Part shown: piece after piece, positions 22,497 to 34,250 of the stretch
How positions within the stretch are numbered: the stretch's first letter is position 1
Layout: the number at the start of each line of letters is the position of its first letter
NCBI GenBank assembly: GCA_029834535.1
Contig: JAQMWT010000042.1
Coordinates: forward strand, 1-64,000
Direction: 5' to 3'
DNA from: Chrysophaeum taylorii
Taxonomy: Eukaryota > Sar > Pelagophyceae > Pelagomonadales > Pelagomonadaceae
DNA length: 64,000 nt
Made by a program: the position numbers and the translations under genes
The notes under the pieces: model-generated
What the model saw: the letters and a program-made list of their open reading frames with translations, nothing else
Told to the model about the DNA's origin: nothing
The model's database searches: none

Positions 22497-22956
22497 TCGA
22501 TAGTCCAACTCCCGGACTATCGATCTCCTGTTTCTCGGCGGCGAGTCGGTTCGTAACGGTCGAGTGAGTGCGAAGCCGACGCATTTGTGGGTGAAGATCC
22601 AGAGGACCACGGGTACCGCCGCGGGGTTCATTTTACGTGATTCGGATCGAACGGGGAGCGGAGTCACTACGACTCATTTTGCATACTTTTGCATATCGAT
22701 CGTCATATCGTAAGGCATTGTTATAAGACCTAACTAGCTCGCGCGAGGCAGACCACCTCCCTGACGGCGAGCGACTACACCGGGAAGGCCGCCCATAGTC
22801 ATCACGCGCAAGGCAAATGCTTCCGTAAGACCAGCGCACCGGTACAGCGCGCAGTAGTAGTCAGACGGCTGCCGGCAATTGTCGTCTGACGAAAAGAATA
22901 CAACAAGTGAGTTGTGAACATCCGGAACAAACCTATTATCCGGGCAAATCGCGATC

Positions 22957-24150
22957 ATGGCAGAGAGGCCAATGACAGAACGATCGCAGTGGTTTCGGGA
23001 CGCACAGGGGCGTCTGCAACGATTCAGTGCAGGGACTCCGTTGGCGTCTATTGGAAGAACACCGTCCAGTACGCCCTTTCAACGACAGGAAGCCGAGGAA
23101 AGCGGCATCGGAAGAGAGGCAAGATCATATGATAGCCTCGACAGCCCCACGAGCGTGGTCATCCTTCCGGATCCACGCGGCGGCGAAGGGGGAGATACGG
23201 TTGCGTCAGACGCAACTTCAAGACAAGGGGAGCCGACGTTCCCGTACGCACGACCCTACGAACGTGCGATGAATGCTACGGAGTCATCTCGAGCGGAACC
23301 CGAACCGTTTACGGCGATGCGTGGACCAGAGGAGAGTGCACCTCCTAGGCCACCATCTGTGAATATGAGAGCGACAGATTTTCGCGGGGATGTCGACCCC
23401 GAGGTTCTGCAGACCATCAACGAACGATTCGAGATGTACCAGTCGCAGATGGAGCAAATCATACGTGAACTTGAGAACACCCGCCGCGACGCTCAACAAC
23501 AACGCTCATAAGTGGAGCGACAGCGGATCGACAACGATCGACTTCGGCGAATGATGGAGGAATCCATGCAGGCGCATGCTCGAGAGGCACGGCCAACCTC
23601 TCCGAATGCTACGCGTGTTACGCCCGACGACGATAATGACGCTGTATCGGCACTGACCGACGATCAGCCACCGCGAAGTCGACCGGAGCCTACCCCGCAC
23701 CATCATACTGACCCCGGTTCGGCGCGTCCTCGTGACGAAGAAGAAATACTTCGTGTCAGGAAGGGAGCTGCTGGTATGACACGTATCACATTCTCGAATC
23801 TCACGGGGCAAATTACCAAGGACCGTGATGAGGTGGACGCGTGGTGGATGCAATTGCGGCGTATGATGGAGGGAAAGATTGATAAACCCTCAATAGCGAT
23901 GAACGTGATTGGAGGCGAGTATCAACTCGCCCCTATGGGAGCTTATCGCAAGTGGGAAGTTGAACGACCGCAGATGTGGAAACAATACAAGGATGGGACC
24001 ATCACAATGAAAGAGTTGCGCCAGCATGATGAGGACTGTCTGGATGCTATGCAAGAAGCGACGAAGCTTCCTTGTCCACCTCGGGCTACGGTTGAGGAGC
24101 TTGAACGTGAATGGTTCAATTTACGACTCTTGGGTACGATTTTGGATTAT
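22957..24150 (+). pseudogene. G2 Gag region
   Basis: The N-terminal part (MAERPMTERSQWFRDAQGR) is rich in Arg, Glu and Pro, with a coiled-coil segment near 23400-23560. A capsid-like helical part follows (WWMQLRRMMEGKID, EELEREWFNLRLLGT). There is no zinc knuckle. It is not obviously similar to the G1 Gag in sequence. It is broken. Confidence 0.55.
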
Positions 24151-25850
24151 GCGACAGAGAGAGCTATTTTTCGGCGTTCTGAAGTGACCATTGGAGTTCT
24201 CAAGAATCGGACTTCCGCCTCACCACAAGACCAGCATGGAATTGTGCTTTACAATGATGCATTCGATGCGACTCCGCAGGTAGTGCAGATGTTCCCGACA
24301 GCTAAGCTTGCTGTGCAATACGGGAACATCCAAACTTGGACGCCAGTTGGTAAACCGTGGAGTTATGACAGTCTATTGCGTTCTATTCGTATCAGAGCGA
24401 ATCACCATCACATTCCTTCCGGTGATCAGACTGCTGGAAAAGCTGAAGACCAACTTGAATGCCCTGCATACGAGGAAGATATCATCCCTCATTTCGCGTA
24501 CGTGACGAGTACTCGATTTCTTCTTCCAAGCCAACCGTACTTCTTGGAGATGGAGTGCGATGTGCCGCTGGAAAAGAGCCATGTATTCCGACCTTATCGG
24601 ACACTCCTCCAAGATCTCCGCCTTGTACCTGGTTCCTATTCATCGTATTGTGCTGATGAGCCCAACGAAGTTCATGTGACTGTGGAGCACATTGGTGACG
24701 AACCCATTGGTATCGACCCCGAAGTCCCGGTGGTCGAAGGCGAGATCATGCCGCATGAAGGATGTGTCAACATGCAGCTAGAAGCCATCGATGACGTGTG
24801 TCATGCCACTCTTACGGCTGCTGTTGACGACGACGAAGTCGAGGAGGATGTCTTGAGTGACAGACCTCCTCCTCAGCCACCTCCAGATGAAGAAGTGATA
24901 AAAACACCAGAAATGGAGATGGAGGCGACTGTTAAGGAGCTGCTATCTAAGCACGCCTCCTTGGTTTGGATACCCATCACCTACACATTCGTCGTTGTCT
25001 ACTTTGCTGGCGCTGGAGGATCAACGTTGGGTATCCGGCGATGTAATGAGCTATATGGCAGTTCATTTCGCATTGTCCTGGCTTTGGATGCTTGTCCTCA
25101 AGCCCGAGCCACCTTTGAACTCAATTTTCCGAAGATTCCCTATGTTTTGCATGAGTTGGGGAAATCTCATCGTCGTACATACGACTTGGTGTTGTCGTAT
25201 TTACATTCAGATTTTTGGAAGCACTCTTATTTTCACGCCAGTCCGCCGTGTATCTATGGATCGACTGCCAATTTGCACTACAGGGACGCACGCAAGGGCG
25301 CTACTATTCCTTCTTGGGTCCTGCGTCATTTCCGCAACGCACCTTATGTGATTGGACGATGAACACTCGAGCAGGAACCATCAGTGAACCCTTTTGTGCA
25401 TCACCAATTTTATGTGCCGCGTATTGTTGATTTCTATAGTATCACGCCAGAGCTGCTGTGCTCGCGCACGCGCCTACTTGCTTGCAATGTTCGCTTGGAA
25501 CTGCCGTTATTATCGCGTGTACCACCGAATTTACGGGACCGTTTTGGCCCAGCGTTGGGATTTACAGGTGGTCACCCGCTCAATATAGTGAACAGTTTCT
25601 CTTCTACGCGCCCGGCTATCGGCCCTGCCTTCACGGTGACGCGCAATAAGCTCCGCTTAGGACCTCATTTCTCGAACACCCGTCCACTCACGTTGCAGAT
25701 GCACCAGGAAATTATGACCGTTCCTGCTACGTGGCAATGGGGTGCGACAGTTTCCGAGACAGTAGCTATGAAGATGCTTCGCAGTATGGTGCCACCCGCG
25801 ACTATGACGCGGATTGCGCTAGCCGTGCACAATTCGTTTGAAACTTCACT
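24150..25850 (+). pseudogene. G2 linker and C5-cytosine methyltransferase-like domain
   Basis: A beta-rich linker similar in position to that of G1 precedes the methyltransferase-like domain. Motif I is VVYFAGAGGSTLGIRR (about 24992-25039), motif II lies around VLALDAC, and motif IV is ASPPCIYGS (about 25236-25262). Motif VIII is LLCSRTRLLAC (about 25453-25485). The motif IX-X tail is well kept: PLTLQMHQEIMTVP, then MVPPATMTRIALAVHNSF (about 25684-25842). That matches the PLT-x-RE and GNAVPP pattern of C5-methyltransferases better than the other copies do. An obvious protease motif is not seen. The region is broken. Confidence 0.75.
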
Positions 25851-26195
25851 TCGAAATTTGGGTAAGTTGCGGAATATTGCGACGACTACGCTAGCCCAAC
25901 CTGATCACCATATTCTACGGTTTTTACCTTTTGCTGTAGAGTCGCGCATTCCAACGCTCGACCCTGCCACTCGAAGTGTATCATGGATTGCGCCCGATGA
26001 ACTCTACTCTTCTGCGAGTCCTGCACCATCCGCTGCTGCCACCACCACCCCGCCACCGCCTTCAGTTACATCGCCTGGGACGGCTTCATCTTTTGCAGGG
26101 GGCACCGTCGCCACTGCTGTTATGCAGAGCAACCAAGTTGATAACCAGCCCTCCGCAACTGCTGAAGAAGAAGGCACCGCGAAAGAGCGACCAGC

Positions 26196-27984
26196 GTATT
26201 TCAATACGTACGACGTTCCGTGGGCGGACGCGCCTCACGACGAACATGGTCAACCTTCACCGGTGATGCCTCCTCATTTAGCGGATCAGGAGAGCATGCA
26301 GGTCATCCCTCCGACCGTCGCGCAGGTCGAAGAGGTGATGACTGAATTGGGTATTACAGAGCATCCTGCCTTAGATGATGACGAGAAGCTGATGATGAAG
26401 CATTTAGTCTCGTATTCATGGGCATTTTTCGATGATGTGATGAGACCTGTTGATTCACCTGAAGTGACGCTCCGGTTCAAAGAAGAGAACCCGACTCCCG
26501 TCAAACTCTCGCCATATCGGTTATCGAAAGAAAAGATTGAGTGTTTGCGGATGCAGATTGAAGCATGGACCCGAGATGGAGTTATTCGTCCCGCGAATTC
26601 TCCATGGGGTTTCCCTATTTTGATGTTGCCTAAGAAAGGAGCTGAGCCCGGCACTTCCAATGCTTACAGAGCAGCTGTCGACCTACGGCGCCTCAATGCA
26701 TTGCTCAAGGATGATAGCAGGCCGAGTGTGAGCATGGCTGACGCGTTGATGTTTCTCATTGACAAGTTCTGTCGTTCCAGTTTGGATATTCGTTGGGGCT
26801 ATCACAATTTACGATTGTCGCTGGATGCACAAGATGTGGTCACCTTCACTAGTCCTCTGGGAGCGTACAGCTACATGCGTCTACCTTTGGGAGTCAAACC
26901 AGCCGGAAGTTTGTTTTGCAAGCAGTTGAACACTGGCTTATCGCAATGGCTATATCGTGAGCTCGTGGCATATATCGACGATATTCTCGCCGGTCACGCA
27001 GATACAAAGAATCACTTGCAGTGCCTTGTGCAAGTTATTCCCCATCTCGCCTTGAAGGGGTACAGTGCCAAGATCAAGAAGGTTCACTTTATGCAAGAAG
27101 TCATTGAGTTTTTGGGTTATTTATCTACCCCGAACGGACTTCTTCCATCACCAAGATCTTTAGAAGCCATCAGACACATGCCAATCCCTGGCACTTTGTC
27201 GGATCCTGACCCTAAGAGGCAAGTGCGATCTTTCCTTGGAATGGGGAGCTTTTGCCGGCGTTATGTAAGGAATTTTGCGGAAGTTGCAGAGCCATTAAGA
27301 CAACTGACGTTGCCGGACGTGAAATTCACGTGGACGAAAGAGTGTCAGGAAGCTTGGGATGCCATCATCGAGGCTATTGTCACGTCGAAGGGCGTCTACC
27401 ATCCTGATTACTCGTTGCCTTTTTACATTCGAACTGATGCTTCCGCGCATGGGTTGGGTGCTTACCTATTTCAAAAAGTACCAGTCGTTGACGACGATGG
27501 AAGAGAAAGAATCGAAGAGAGAGCTATCGAGTACTGGAGTCGAACCGTGCCTAAGTCGATGAGGCAGTATGATCCTCGGCGCTTGGAACTCCTCGCAGTA
27601 CTCTCTGCTCTCGAAAATTTCCGATTTTATATCGAAGGTCATCATACAAAGTTAGAGACGGATCATCGTAACTTAACGTTTCTGCGGGATTCGAATCATA
27701 CGTCTGGACAGTTAGCACGATGGGCTGTGCGGCTTGCTGCGTTCGACCGGGAGCTCGGATGCAAGCCTGGAAATTCCCCTTGCATGCGCATCCCGGATTG
27801 TCTGTCGCGCAACCCTATCGACAAATTGATCGAGAAAGACGAAGACGGGGATCCGATCAATGAAGCTTTTTTATTTTCTAAGAAATCCCACCGATGTACC
27901 TGGCACAGCTTGTTTCACCTTCTCTTCGGTGACGATGCCCATGCTGACGGACAGCGGACCCACCGCAGCTATGGTAGCAGTTAG
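26196..27984 (+). pseudogene. G2 reverse transcriptase and RNase H
   Basis: The frame shows YDVPWADAPHDEHGQ, GVIRPANSPWGFPILMLPKK, AAVDLRRLNALL, the active-site segment AYIDDILAG (about 26968), FLGYLSTPNG and then RNase H motifs (YIRTDASAHGLGAYLF, ELLAVLSALENFRFY, TDHRNLTFLRDS). This is the usual Ty3/gypsy order. This part is one of the best-preserved coding stretches of the element. Confidence 0.88.
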
Positions 27985-28693
27985 TACGCGACAGAACGTA
28001 CAACCGCCTCAATTCTCGTACGAATCTGAGCCAGTTGACTCCGTTGAACGTCTCCCTTTTGCGGATCAAGCGGAGGATGAGATCACTCTCGATGAGATAG
28101 CGAAAGAACAAGCTGAGGATGAAACACGCAAGCGCATCAGACGAAAACTCGACTCTGAACAGAAAGATCAAGACGAGCGGTCATCCGTACCATATGAGAT
28201 TGATGACAACGTGTTGTATAAGGTCGATGATTCAGCTTCTCAACGTCTTATTGTGGTCCCTCAGTCTATGCAGAAGCGTGTGATCGCCATGCATCACCGA
28301 GGCTTGTTCGGAGGCCATGTAGGACGAGATTCCACCGCGAATCAAATCCTATAACGGTATTGGTGGCCAAACGTCTCATCATCCGTTAATGAGTTCGTCA
28401 ATTCCTGCATTATTTGTCAGAAGATTCGATCCACCATGCCTAAGCGCCATGGCTTGCTCTGTCAACCGAATCGCGTCGGAGACTGCTATGTCCTAGGTAT
28501 GGATTTGATTGGACCTCTACGAGGCGCTGACCTGGACACGTACATACTCGCCGTGTACGATGCAGCATCACATTTCTTGAAATTAGCTCTGATCAACACG
28601 AAGCACGATTATTCGATCTTGAACGCGTTTGTTGACAAGATTTTACTCGAGGGATGTCTCCCACGGTGCATAGTCACGGATAATGGAAACAAG

Positions 28694-29718
28694 TGCAGGC
28701 CAGTAAGTTCACCTAGTCCCAATCTCTAACCCCAGTAAGTTCACCTAATCCCTGTAAGTTTCATATAAGTTCACCTGGTCAGTAAGTTCACCTAGCTCAC
28801 ACCAACTCCTTTGAGCTCGTCGCTCTCGCCTCCGCCAATCTAAGCTGCTTTGATACGCACGCGCCGCCAACCTTTGAGTTTACTCTAAAAACCCTTTACT
28901 CTAAAAACCCCAGTATGTTCACCTGGTCCCAGTTTCACCTGGTCACTCAGCTCACCTAGTCCCAATCTCCAACCCCAGTAAGTTCACCTGGTCCCAGCAA
29001 GTTCACCTATAGTGCGCGTGTAGACGCCGGGAGGGGGCTTATCGGTATTGCGCAGCACGTGTGGGGTAGGGTGGAGTCGTCGACCCAGAAGAGCAAATCC
29101 TCGGGGTTGCCGATCGACAGAGAGCCACGTAGAGCTGGACGTGGCAGAAGACGGGCTTGGGAAAGAGGACGCCGACCTCGCGGGGCGTCTGGCCCTGGCT
29201 TTTGTTGATCGTTTGGCGTAGCCGGGCCTTAAGCGATACAGGTTGGAGGAGCCTCGGTGACGACACGATCGATCATGTATCTGGTACCGTTGCAGTGGCC
29301 GTGCGACGGGTCGAGGTTGCGAAGACATTAAGCTCGCGATCAAAGTCAGCATGCCGTTGGTTGTCAGGGAGTTGAAAACTCGACTGTAAAGAGCGAGGCG
29401 TCGTCTTCCGACCCAGCCTAGTCAGCCGAAAAGAACTCCGACGCCTCGTCTCCGGGAAAAAAAGGCCGCGGTCATGCGCGCGTTGTCAGCATCGACAACA
29501 TCGTTTCGACGGGGCGTGAGAATGGCGCGCTGAAAGAGCCGCCGCGGGTCATGGAAATAGTCTGCGAGGTCGCCGTAGACGGCTTGGTGGATCACTGTCT
29601 GGCTCTCGCGCCTACCTGATCCTTACTCTCGCGCCTACCTGATCCTTACCCTAAATCGAGGGACAAACAAACAAACAGACAAACAAATAAACATCTGTCG
29701 ATTAGTAGTTAAGACAAA
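28694..29718 (-). mobile_element. Helitron-like unit 1 of a tandem triplet
   Basis: On the minus strand the unit carries the C-terminal part of a Pif1/Helitron helicase: [20 protein letters not shown], then QLYVALCRS. The pattern [10 protein letters not shown]-x-VGVYLP-x-PVF-x-HGQLYVALSR is typical of Helitron helicases. The rest is non-coding, with many copies of an agtaagttcacctggtccc minisatellite. Candidate element tips are TCTTAACTACTAATCGAC and CTTACTGGCCTGCACTTG. Confidence 0.65.
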
Positions 29719-30744
29719 TGCAGGCCAGTAAGTTCACCTACTCCCAATCTCTAACCCCAGTAAGTTCACCTGGTCAGTAAGTTCACCTAGTCCAAATCGC
29801 TAACCCCAGTAAGTTCGGCGTAAACCCACTCGTGCTCACACCACTCCTTCGAGCTCGTCGCTCTCGCCTCCGCCAATCTAAGCTGCTTTGATCCGCACAC
29901 GCCGCTAACCTTTGAGTTTACTCTAAAACCCCCAGTAAGTTCACCTGGTCTCAGTAAGTTCACCTGGTCACTATATTCACCTATCCCAATCTCAAACCCC
30001 GGTAAGTTCACCTGGTCCCAGTAAGTTCACCTACAGTGCGCGTGTAGACGCCGGGAGGGGGCTTATCGGTATTGCGGAGCACGTGTGAGGTAGGGTGGAG
30101 TCGTCGACCCAGATGAGCATATCCTCGGGGATGCCGATCGACAGAGAGCCACGTAGAGCTGGACGTGGCAGAAGACGGGCTTGGGCAAGAGGACGCCGAC
30201 CTCGCGGGGCGTCTGGCCCTGGCTCTTGTTGATCGTTTGGCGTAGGCGGGCCTTAAGCGATACAGGTTGGAGGAGCCTCGGTGACAACGACACGATCGAT
30301 CATGTATCTGGTACCGTTGCAGTGGCCGTGCGACGGGTCGAGGTTGCGAAGACATTAAGCTCGCGATCAAAGTCAGCATGCCGTTGGTTGTCAGGGAGTT
30401 GAAAACTCGACTGTAAAGAGCGAGGCGTCGTCTTCCGACCCAGCCTAGTCAGCCGAAAAGAACTCCGACGCCTCGTCTCCGGGAAAAAAGGCCGCAGTCA
30501 TGCGCGCGTTGTCAGCATCGACAACATCGTTTCGACGGGGCGTGAGAATGGCGCGCTGAAAGAGCCGCCGCGGGTCGTGGAAATAGTCTGCGAGGTCGCC
30601 GTAGACGGCTTGGAGGATCACTGTCTGGCTCTCGCGCCTACCTGATCCTTACTCTCGCGCCTACCTGATCCTTACCCTAAATCGAGGGACAGACAGACAA
30701 ACAGACAGACAGACAAACATCTGTCGATTAGTAGTTAAGACAAG
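29719..30744 (-). mobile_element. Helitron-like unit 2 of a tandem triplet
   Basis: This is a close copy of unit 1 in the same orientation, joined without spacer at tgcaggccagtaag. It keeps the same helicase C-terminal motif, minisatellite blocks and a GACA/AACA tetranucleotide run near 30689-30718. Confidence 0.7.
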
Positions 30745-31806
30745 TGCAGGCCAGTAAGTTCACCTAGTCCCAGTCTCTAACCCCAGTAAGTTCACCTGGT
30801 CCCGTTACGTTCACCTGGTCAGTAAGTTCACCTAGTCCCAATCTCTAACCCCAGTAAGTTCGGCGTAAACCCACTCGTGCTCACACCCACTCTCCTTCGA
30901 GCTCGTCGCTCTCACCTCCGCCAATCTAAGCTGCTTTGATCCGTACACGCCGCTAGCCTTTGCGTTCACTCTAAAAACCCCAGTAAGTTCACTTGGTCCC
31001 AGTAAGCTCACCTGGTCACTAAGTTCACCTAGTCCTAGTCTCAAACCCCAGTAAGTTCACCTGGTCCCAGTAAGTTCACTTATAGTGCGCGTGTAGACGC
31101 CGGGAGGGGGCTTATCGGTATTGCGCAGCACGTGTGGGGTAGGGTGGAGTCGTCGACTCAGAAGAGCATATCCCCGGGGTTGCCGATCGACAGAGAGCCA
31201 CGTAGAGCTGGACGTGACAGAAGACGGGCTTGGGCGAGAGGACGCCGACCTCGCGGGGCGTCTGGCCCTGGCTCTTGGTGATCGTTTGGCGTCGGCTGGA
31301 CTTAAGGGATACAGGTTGGAGGAGCCTCGGTGACACGACACGATCGATCATGTATCTGGTACCGTTGCAGTGGCCGTGCGACGGGTCGAGGTTGCGAAGA
31401 CCTTAAGCTCGCGCTCAAAGTCAGCATGCCGTTGGTTGTCAGGGAGTTCAAAACTCGACTCTTGAGAGCGAGGCGTCGTCTTCCGACCCAACCTAGTCGG
31501 CCGAAAAGAACTCCGACGCCTCGTCTCCGGGAAAAAAATGCCGCGGTCATGCGCGCGTTGTCAGCATCGACAACATCGTTTCGACGGGGCGTGAGAATGG
31601 CGCGCTGAAAGAGCCGCCGCGGGTCGTGGAAATAGTCTGCGAGGTCGCCGTAGACGGCTTGGAGGATCACTGTCTGGCTCGCGTGCCTACCTGATCCTTA
31701 CTCTCGCGCCTACCTGATCCTTACCCTAAATCGAGGGACAAACAAACAGACAGACAAACAGACAAACAGACAAACAGACAAACATCTGTCGATTAGTAGT
31801 TAAGAT
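30745..31806 (-). mobile_element. Helitron-like unit 3 of a tandem triplet
   Basis: The third direct copy has a slightly diverged helicase segment ([17 protein letters not shown]) and a longer tetranucleotide run (about 31738-31783). It ends at attagtagttaaga, after which G2 integrase resumes. Confidence 0.7.
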
Positions 31807-32930
31807 TAAGATGAGTTCGCGAACAGGTTATTTCGCACGTTTGTTCGTCAATTCAACGTACGTTATCGTACTACCCTTCCGTATCATCCTCAGAGTAATC
31901 ATACTGAGCGTGTCAATCGATTCATCAAAGCCTTCTTGCGAGCTGCGATCGATGAACAGCGTCAGCCAGATTGGTCGAATTTCCTCCCATGTGTGTCATT
32001 CATGTACAATAGGATGTACATTCCGGGAACGAAGATTTCACCTTTCATGATGCGTACTGGCAAGCAACCCCTGTTACCACCTGATTACAATCTTTTGAGT
32101 GAACAGCGTGATCTACCGCAATCACATCATCAGATTTTGGTGGACTTTAAGAACAAGTTTGAATTTTATAGTCGACTCGTTACACGAGCTCATCAGAAAG
32201 CACAGGAGAGTCAAAAGCTCAACTATGATGCCCACCAAGTTGACATCCAGTTTTCCCCAGGTGATTATGTTCTGCGTTTCGTGCCTAAAACACGCCACAA
32301 GCTACGGCCCATTTGGCGCGGACCTTACATGATTACTAGAGAGATCTCTCCCGTCGTTTATGAAATTCAAAACGTTAACGACGATGATGCTGAATCGGTT
32401 GTAGTATCTGTCCAGCAGATTGTGCCTTTGAAAGTGCCAACCATCGACACTTCTTCAGCCCCTCTACATTTACCCTCGGACCGCGACCGGTTCAAACATG
32501 GTAAGTTCGTGATTTTCAGGGTGAAAGGACGATCCAACGCGTGGAAGAAGCGTATCTATGTTGCCGAAGTCTACGAAGAATATGACTACGACAATGATAC
32601 AGTTGCGCTTCACTATTATACCGATTTGGGACCACGCGATGATCCTCGCGTTTTTGATCCTACTAAGCCACTGGCTGAGCGGCGCTTAAGACCAGAATAC
32701 AAAGATCCTGACGGAGGTAGCTTCACACGCCTACGACCCAACATGGAGGGCTGTGAACCCTGTGTGACTGATTTTCGCCCGGATGAAATCGATGTCCTCG
32801 TCACTAACTTCGGTCTCCACAGCAACAAAGTTCCTGCTGATGTAGCTGAACGAGCTTATCGTACCATTCGTGAGCGTGACCTTCGTCACCCTTGAAGTCG
32901 AGGACGACTTCATCTCAAGTAGGGGGCTCC

Positions 32931-33476
32931 TGTGGCAGTAATGCCCATTTCCCCCACTTGCCTGCCTGCCACCTGACTTACCCTGATTGTTGCCCTGGTA
33001 TTGACCTTGCATTTATGGGGGGGTGTCATCTTGACACCTTCACCTGCGCTTCCACTGGACCCAATGTACCGGGCATTTGTATTGCTTTCTTGCTGTCTTC
33101 TTGATATTACAACAATATTGATATTGGTTATCGACGAGTTGGTTGTCAGTCACATCGCGGTCTCCTCGTCGCATGGCGACAAGCTTGATGGTCACTCTCC
33201 GCCGACCGACCTTTCGGCGCTCCTCGTCTACAGGCCCGTGATTCCGGACTGGCTCCTGTCGGTCCGGCCTGGCTCCCATGCTCGGGAGAGGTCTGAAGTT
33301 AGTTAGTTAGTTAGTCTTGATATTACCCTCTTTTGATTGACCGATTTCGTGATGGCGTGAGGTATTACGCTGAGATCGGGCGTGTGGTGGTTTCGCCCGC
33401 GGTTCGGGTTGGGAGGAAGGGTTGTTGAGGCCCCCGGTCCGGCCAGGAGTGGCGGGTTTCTGAGAAAACCACTACA
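32931..33476 (+). repeat. 3' LTR of G2, carrying a LINE-like insertion
   Basis: It matches the 5' LTR from TGTGGCAGTAATG to AAAACCACTACA. The total of 546 bases equals 330 plus a 204-base insertion and its 12-base duplication. AGTAGGGGGCTCC just upstream is the likely polypurine tract. Confidence 0.88.
33111..33314 (+). mobile_element. 5'-truncated LINE-like insertion in the G2 3' LTR
   Basis: The 12-base repeat tcttgatattac lies at 33099-33110 and 33315-33326. The insertion has about 16 bases of filler at its left, then the 3' part of the LINE-like element from gttatcgacgag to the (TTAG)n tail. The matching 5' LTR at 22314-22330 shows the empty site. Confidence 0.82.
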
Positions 33477-33480
33477 TCGG

Positions 33481-34190
33481 AAGACGACGCCTCGCTCTTT
33501 ACAGTCGAGTTTTCAACTCCCTGACCACCAACGGCATGCTGACTTTGATCGCGAGCTTAAAGTCTTCGCAACCTCGACCCGTCGCACGGCCTCTGCAACG
33601 GCACCCGATACATCATCTATCGTGTCTTGTCACCGAGGCTCCTCCAACCAGTATCCCTTAAGCCCCGCCGACGCCAAACGATCACCAAGAGCCAGGGGCA
33701 GACGCCCCGCAAGGTCGGCGTCCTCTTGCCCAAGCCCGTCTTCTGCCACGTCCAGCTCTGCGTAGCTCTCTGTCGAGTCGGCAACCCCGAGGATATCCTC
33801 TTCTGGGTCGACGACTCCACCCGACCCCACACGTGCTGCGCAATACCGATGAGCCCCCTCCCGGCGTCTACACGCGCACTGTAGGTGAACTTGCTGGGAC
33901 CAGGTGCACTTACTGGGGTTTGAGATTGGGACTAGGTGAACTTACTGGGGTTTTAAGAGTAAACGACACAAAGGTTAGCGACGTGTGCGGATCAAAGCAG
34001 CTTGGATTGGCTGGGGTGAGAGCGACGAGCTCGAAGGAGTGGGGTGAGTGGGTGTGAGCACGAGTGGGTTTACGCCGGGTTAGAGATTGGGACTAAGTGA
34101 ACTAAGTACCAGGTGAACTTACTGGGACCAGGTGAACTTACTAGGGTTAGAGATTGGGACTTGGTGAACTTACTGGCCGTCACTTGTTTA
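33481..34190 (+). mobile_element. Helitron-like (Pif1 helicase) repeat, right half
   Basis: This continues the unit begun at 21921. Readable helicase pieces include SLRNLDPSHGLCNGTRYI, a hallmark of Helitron and Pif1 helicases, and [20 protein letters not shown]. Minisatellite copies (tgaacttactggg) occupy 33880-34170. It ends about 60 bases before the kinase start codon. Confidence 0.68.
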
Positions 34191-34250
34191 CTCCTAAACC
34201 CTTGCTGCAGCTGGAATTCTGCTGATGCTGATGATGATGGAAGAAGAAGA

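Larger units (their letters stand above)
28070..32895 (+). pseudogene. G2 integrase, interrupted by Helitron-like units
   Basis: The HH-CC finger (HHRGLFGGHVGR, CIICQKI) and the first part of the catalytic core (GMDLIGPLRG, IVTDNG) lie before 28694. The rest resumes after 31806, with HTERVNRFIKAFLRAA on the far side, then a GPY module (RGPYMITREISPVVYEI, about 32317). The same extra C-terminal domain as in G1 follows (GKFVIFRVKG, KKRIYVAEVYEEYDYD, VALHYYTDLGP, about 32500-32895). The inserted block covers 28694-31806. Confidence 0.8.
22148..33476 (+). mobile_element. Gypsy element G2 with internal C5-methyltransferase domain
   Basis: A second gypsy family lies between LTRs at 22148-22477 and 32931-33476. 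The order is leader, Gag, linker, methyltransferase, reverse transcriptase, RNase H, integrase and a C-terminal domain. A 4-base target-site duplication, tcgg, flanks it. The LTRs differ at about seven of 330 positions once the LINE-like insertion in the 3' LTR is set aside, so it is the youngest full-length LTR element here. A triplet of Helitron-like units interrupts integrase. It is otherwise lightly broken, with a handful of breaks. Confidence 0.88.

Noticed and set aside
29157-30402. Plus-strand open frames in the Helitron-like units (for example those starting [15 protein letters not shown])
   Set aside because: They are shadows of the minus-strand helicase frame, which alone shows the TINKSQGQT motif.
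28694-31806. CRISPR-like array because of regularly spaced agtaagttcacctgg repeats
   Set aside because: The repeats are an irregular minisatellite inside units with helicase coding, in a eukaryotic context, without unique spacers or Cas genes.
34113-34250. Upstream 46-residue extension of the kinase
   Set aside because: It opens at a non-ATG codon and lies in the Helitron-like minisatellite. The first ATG is at 34251 and family similarity begins right after it.
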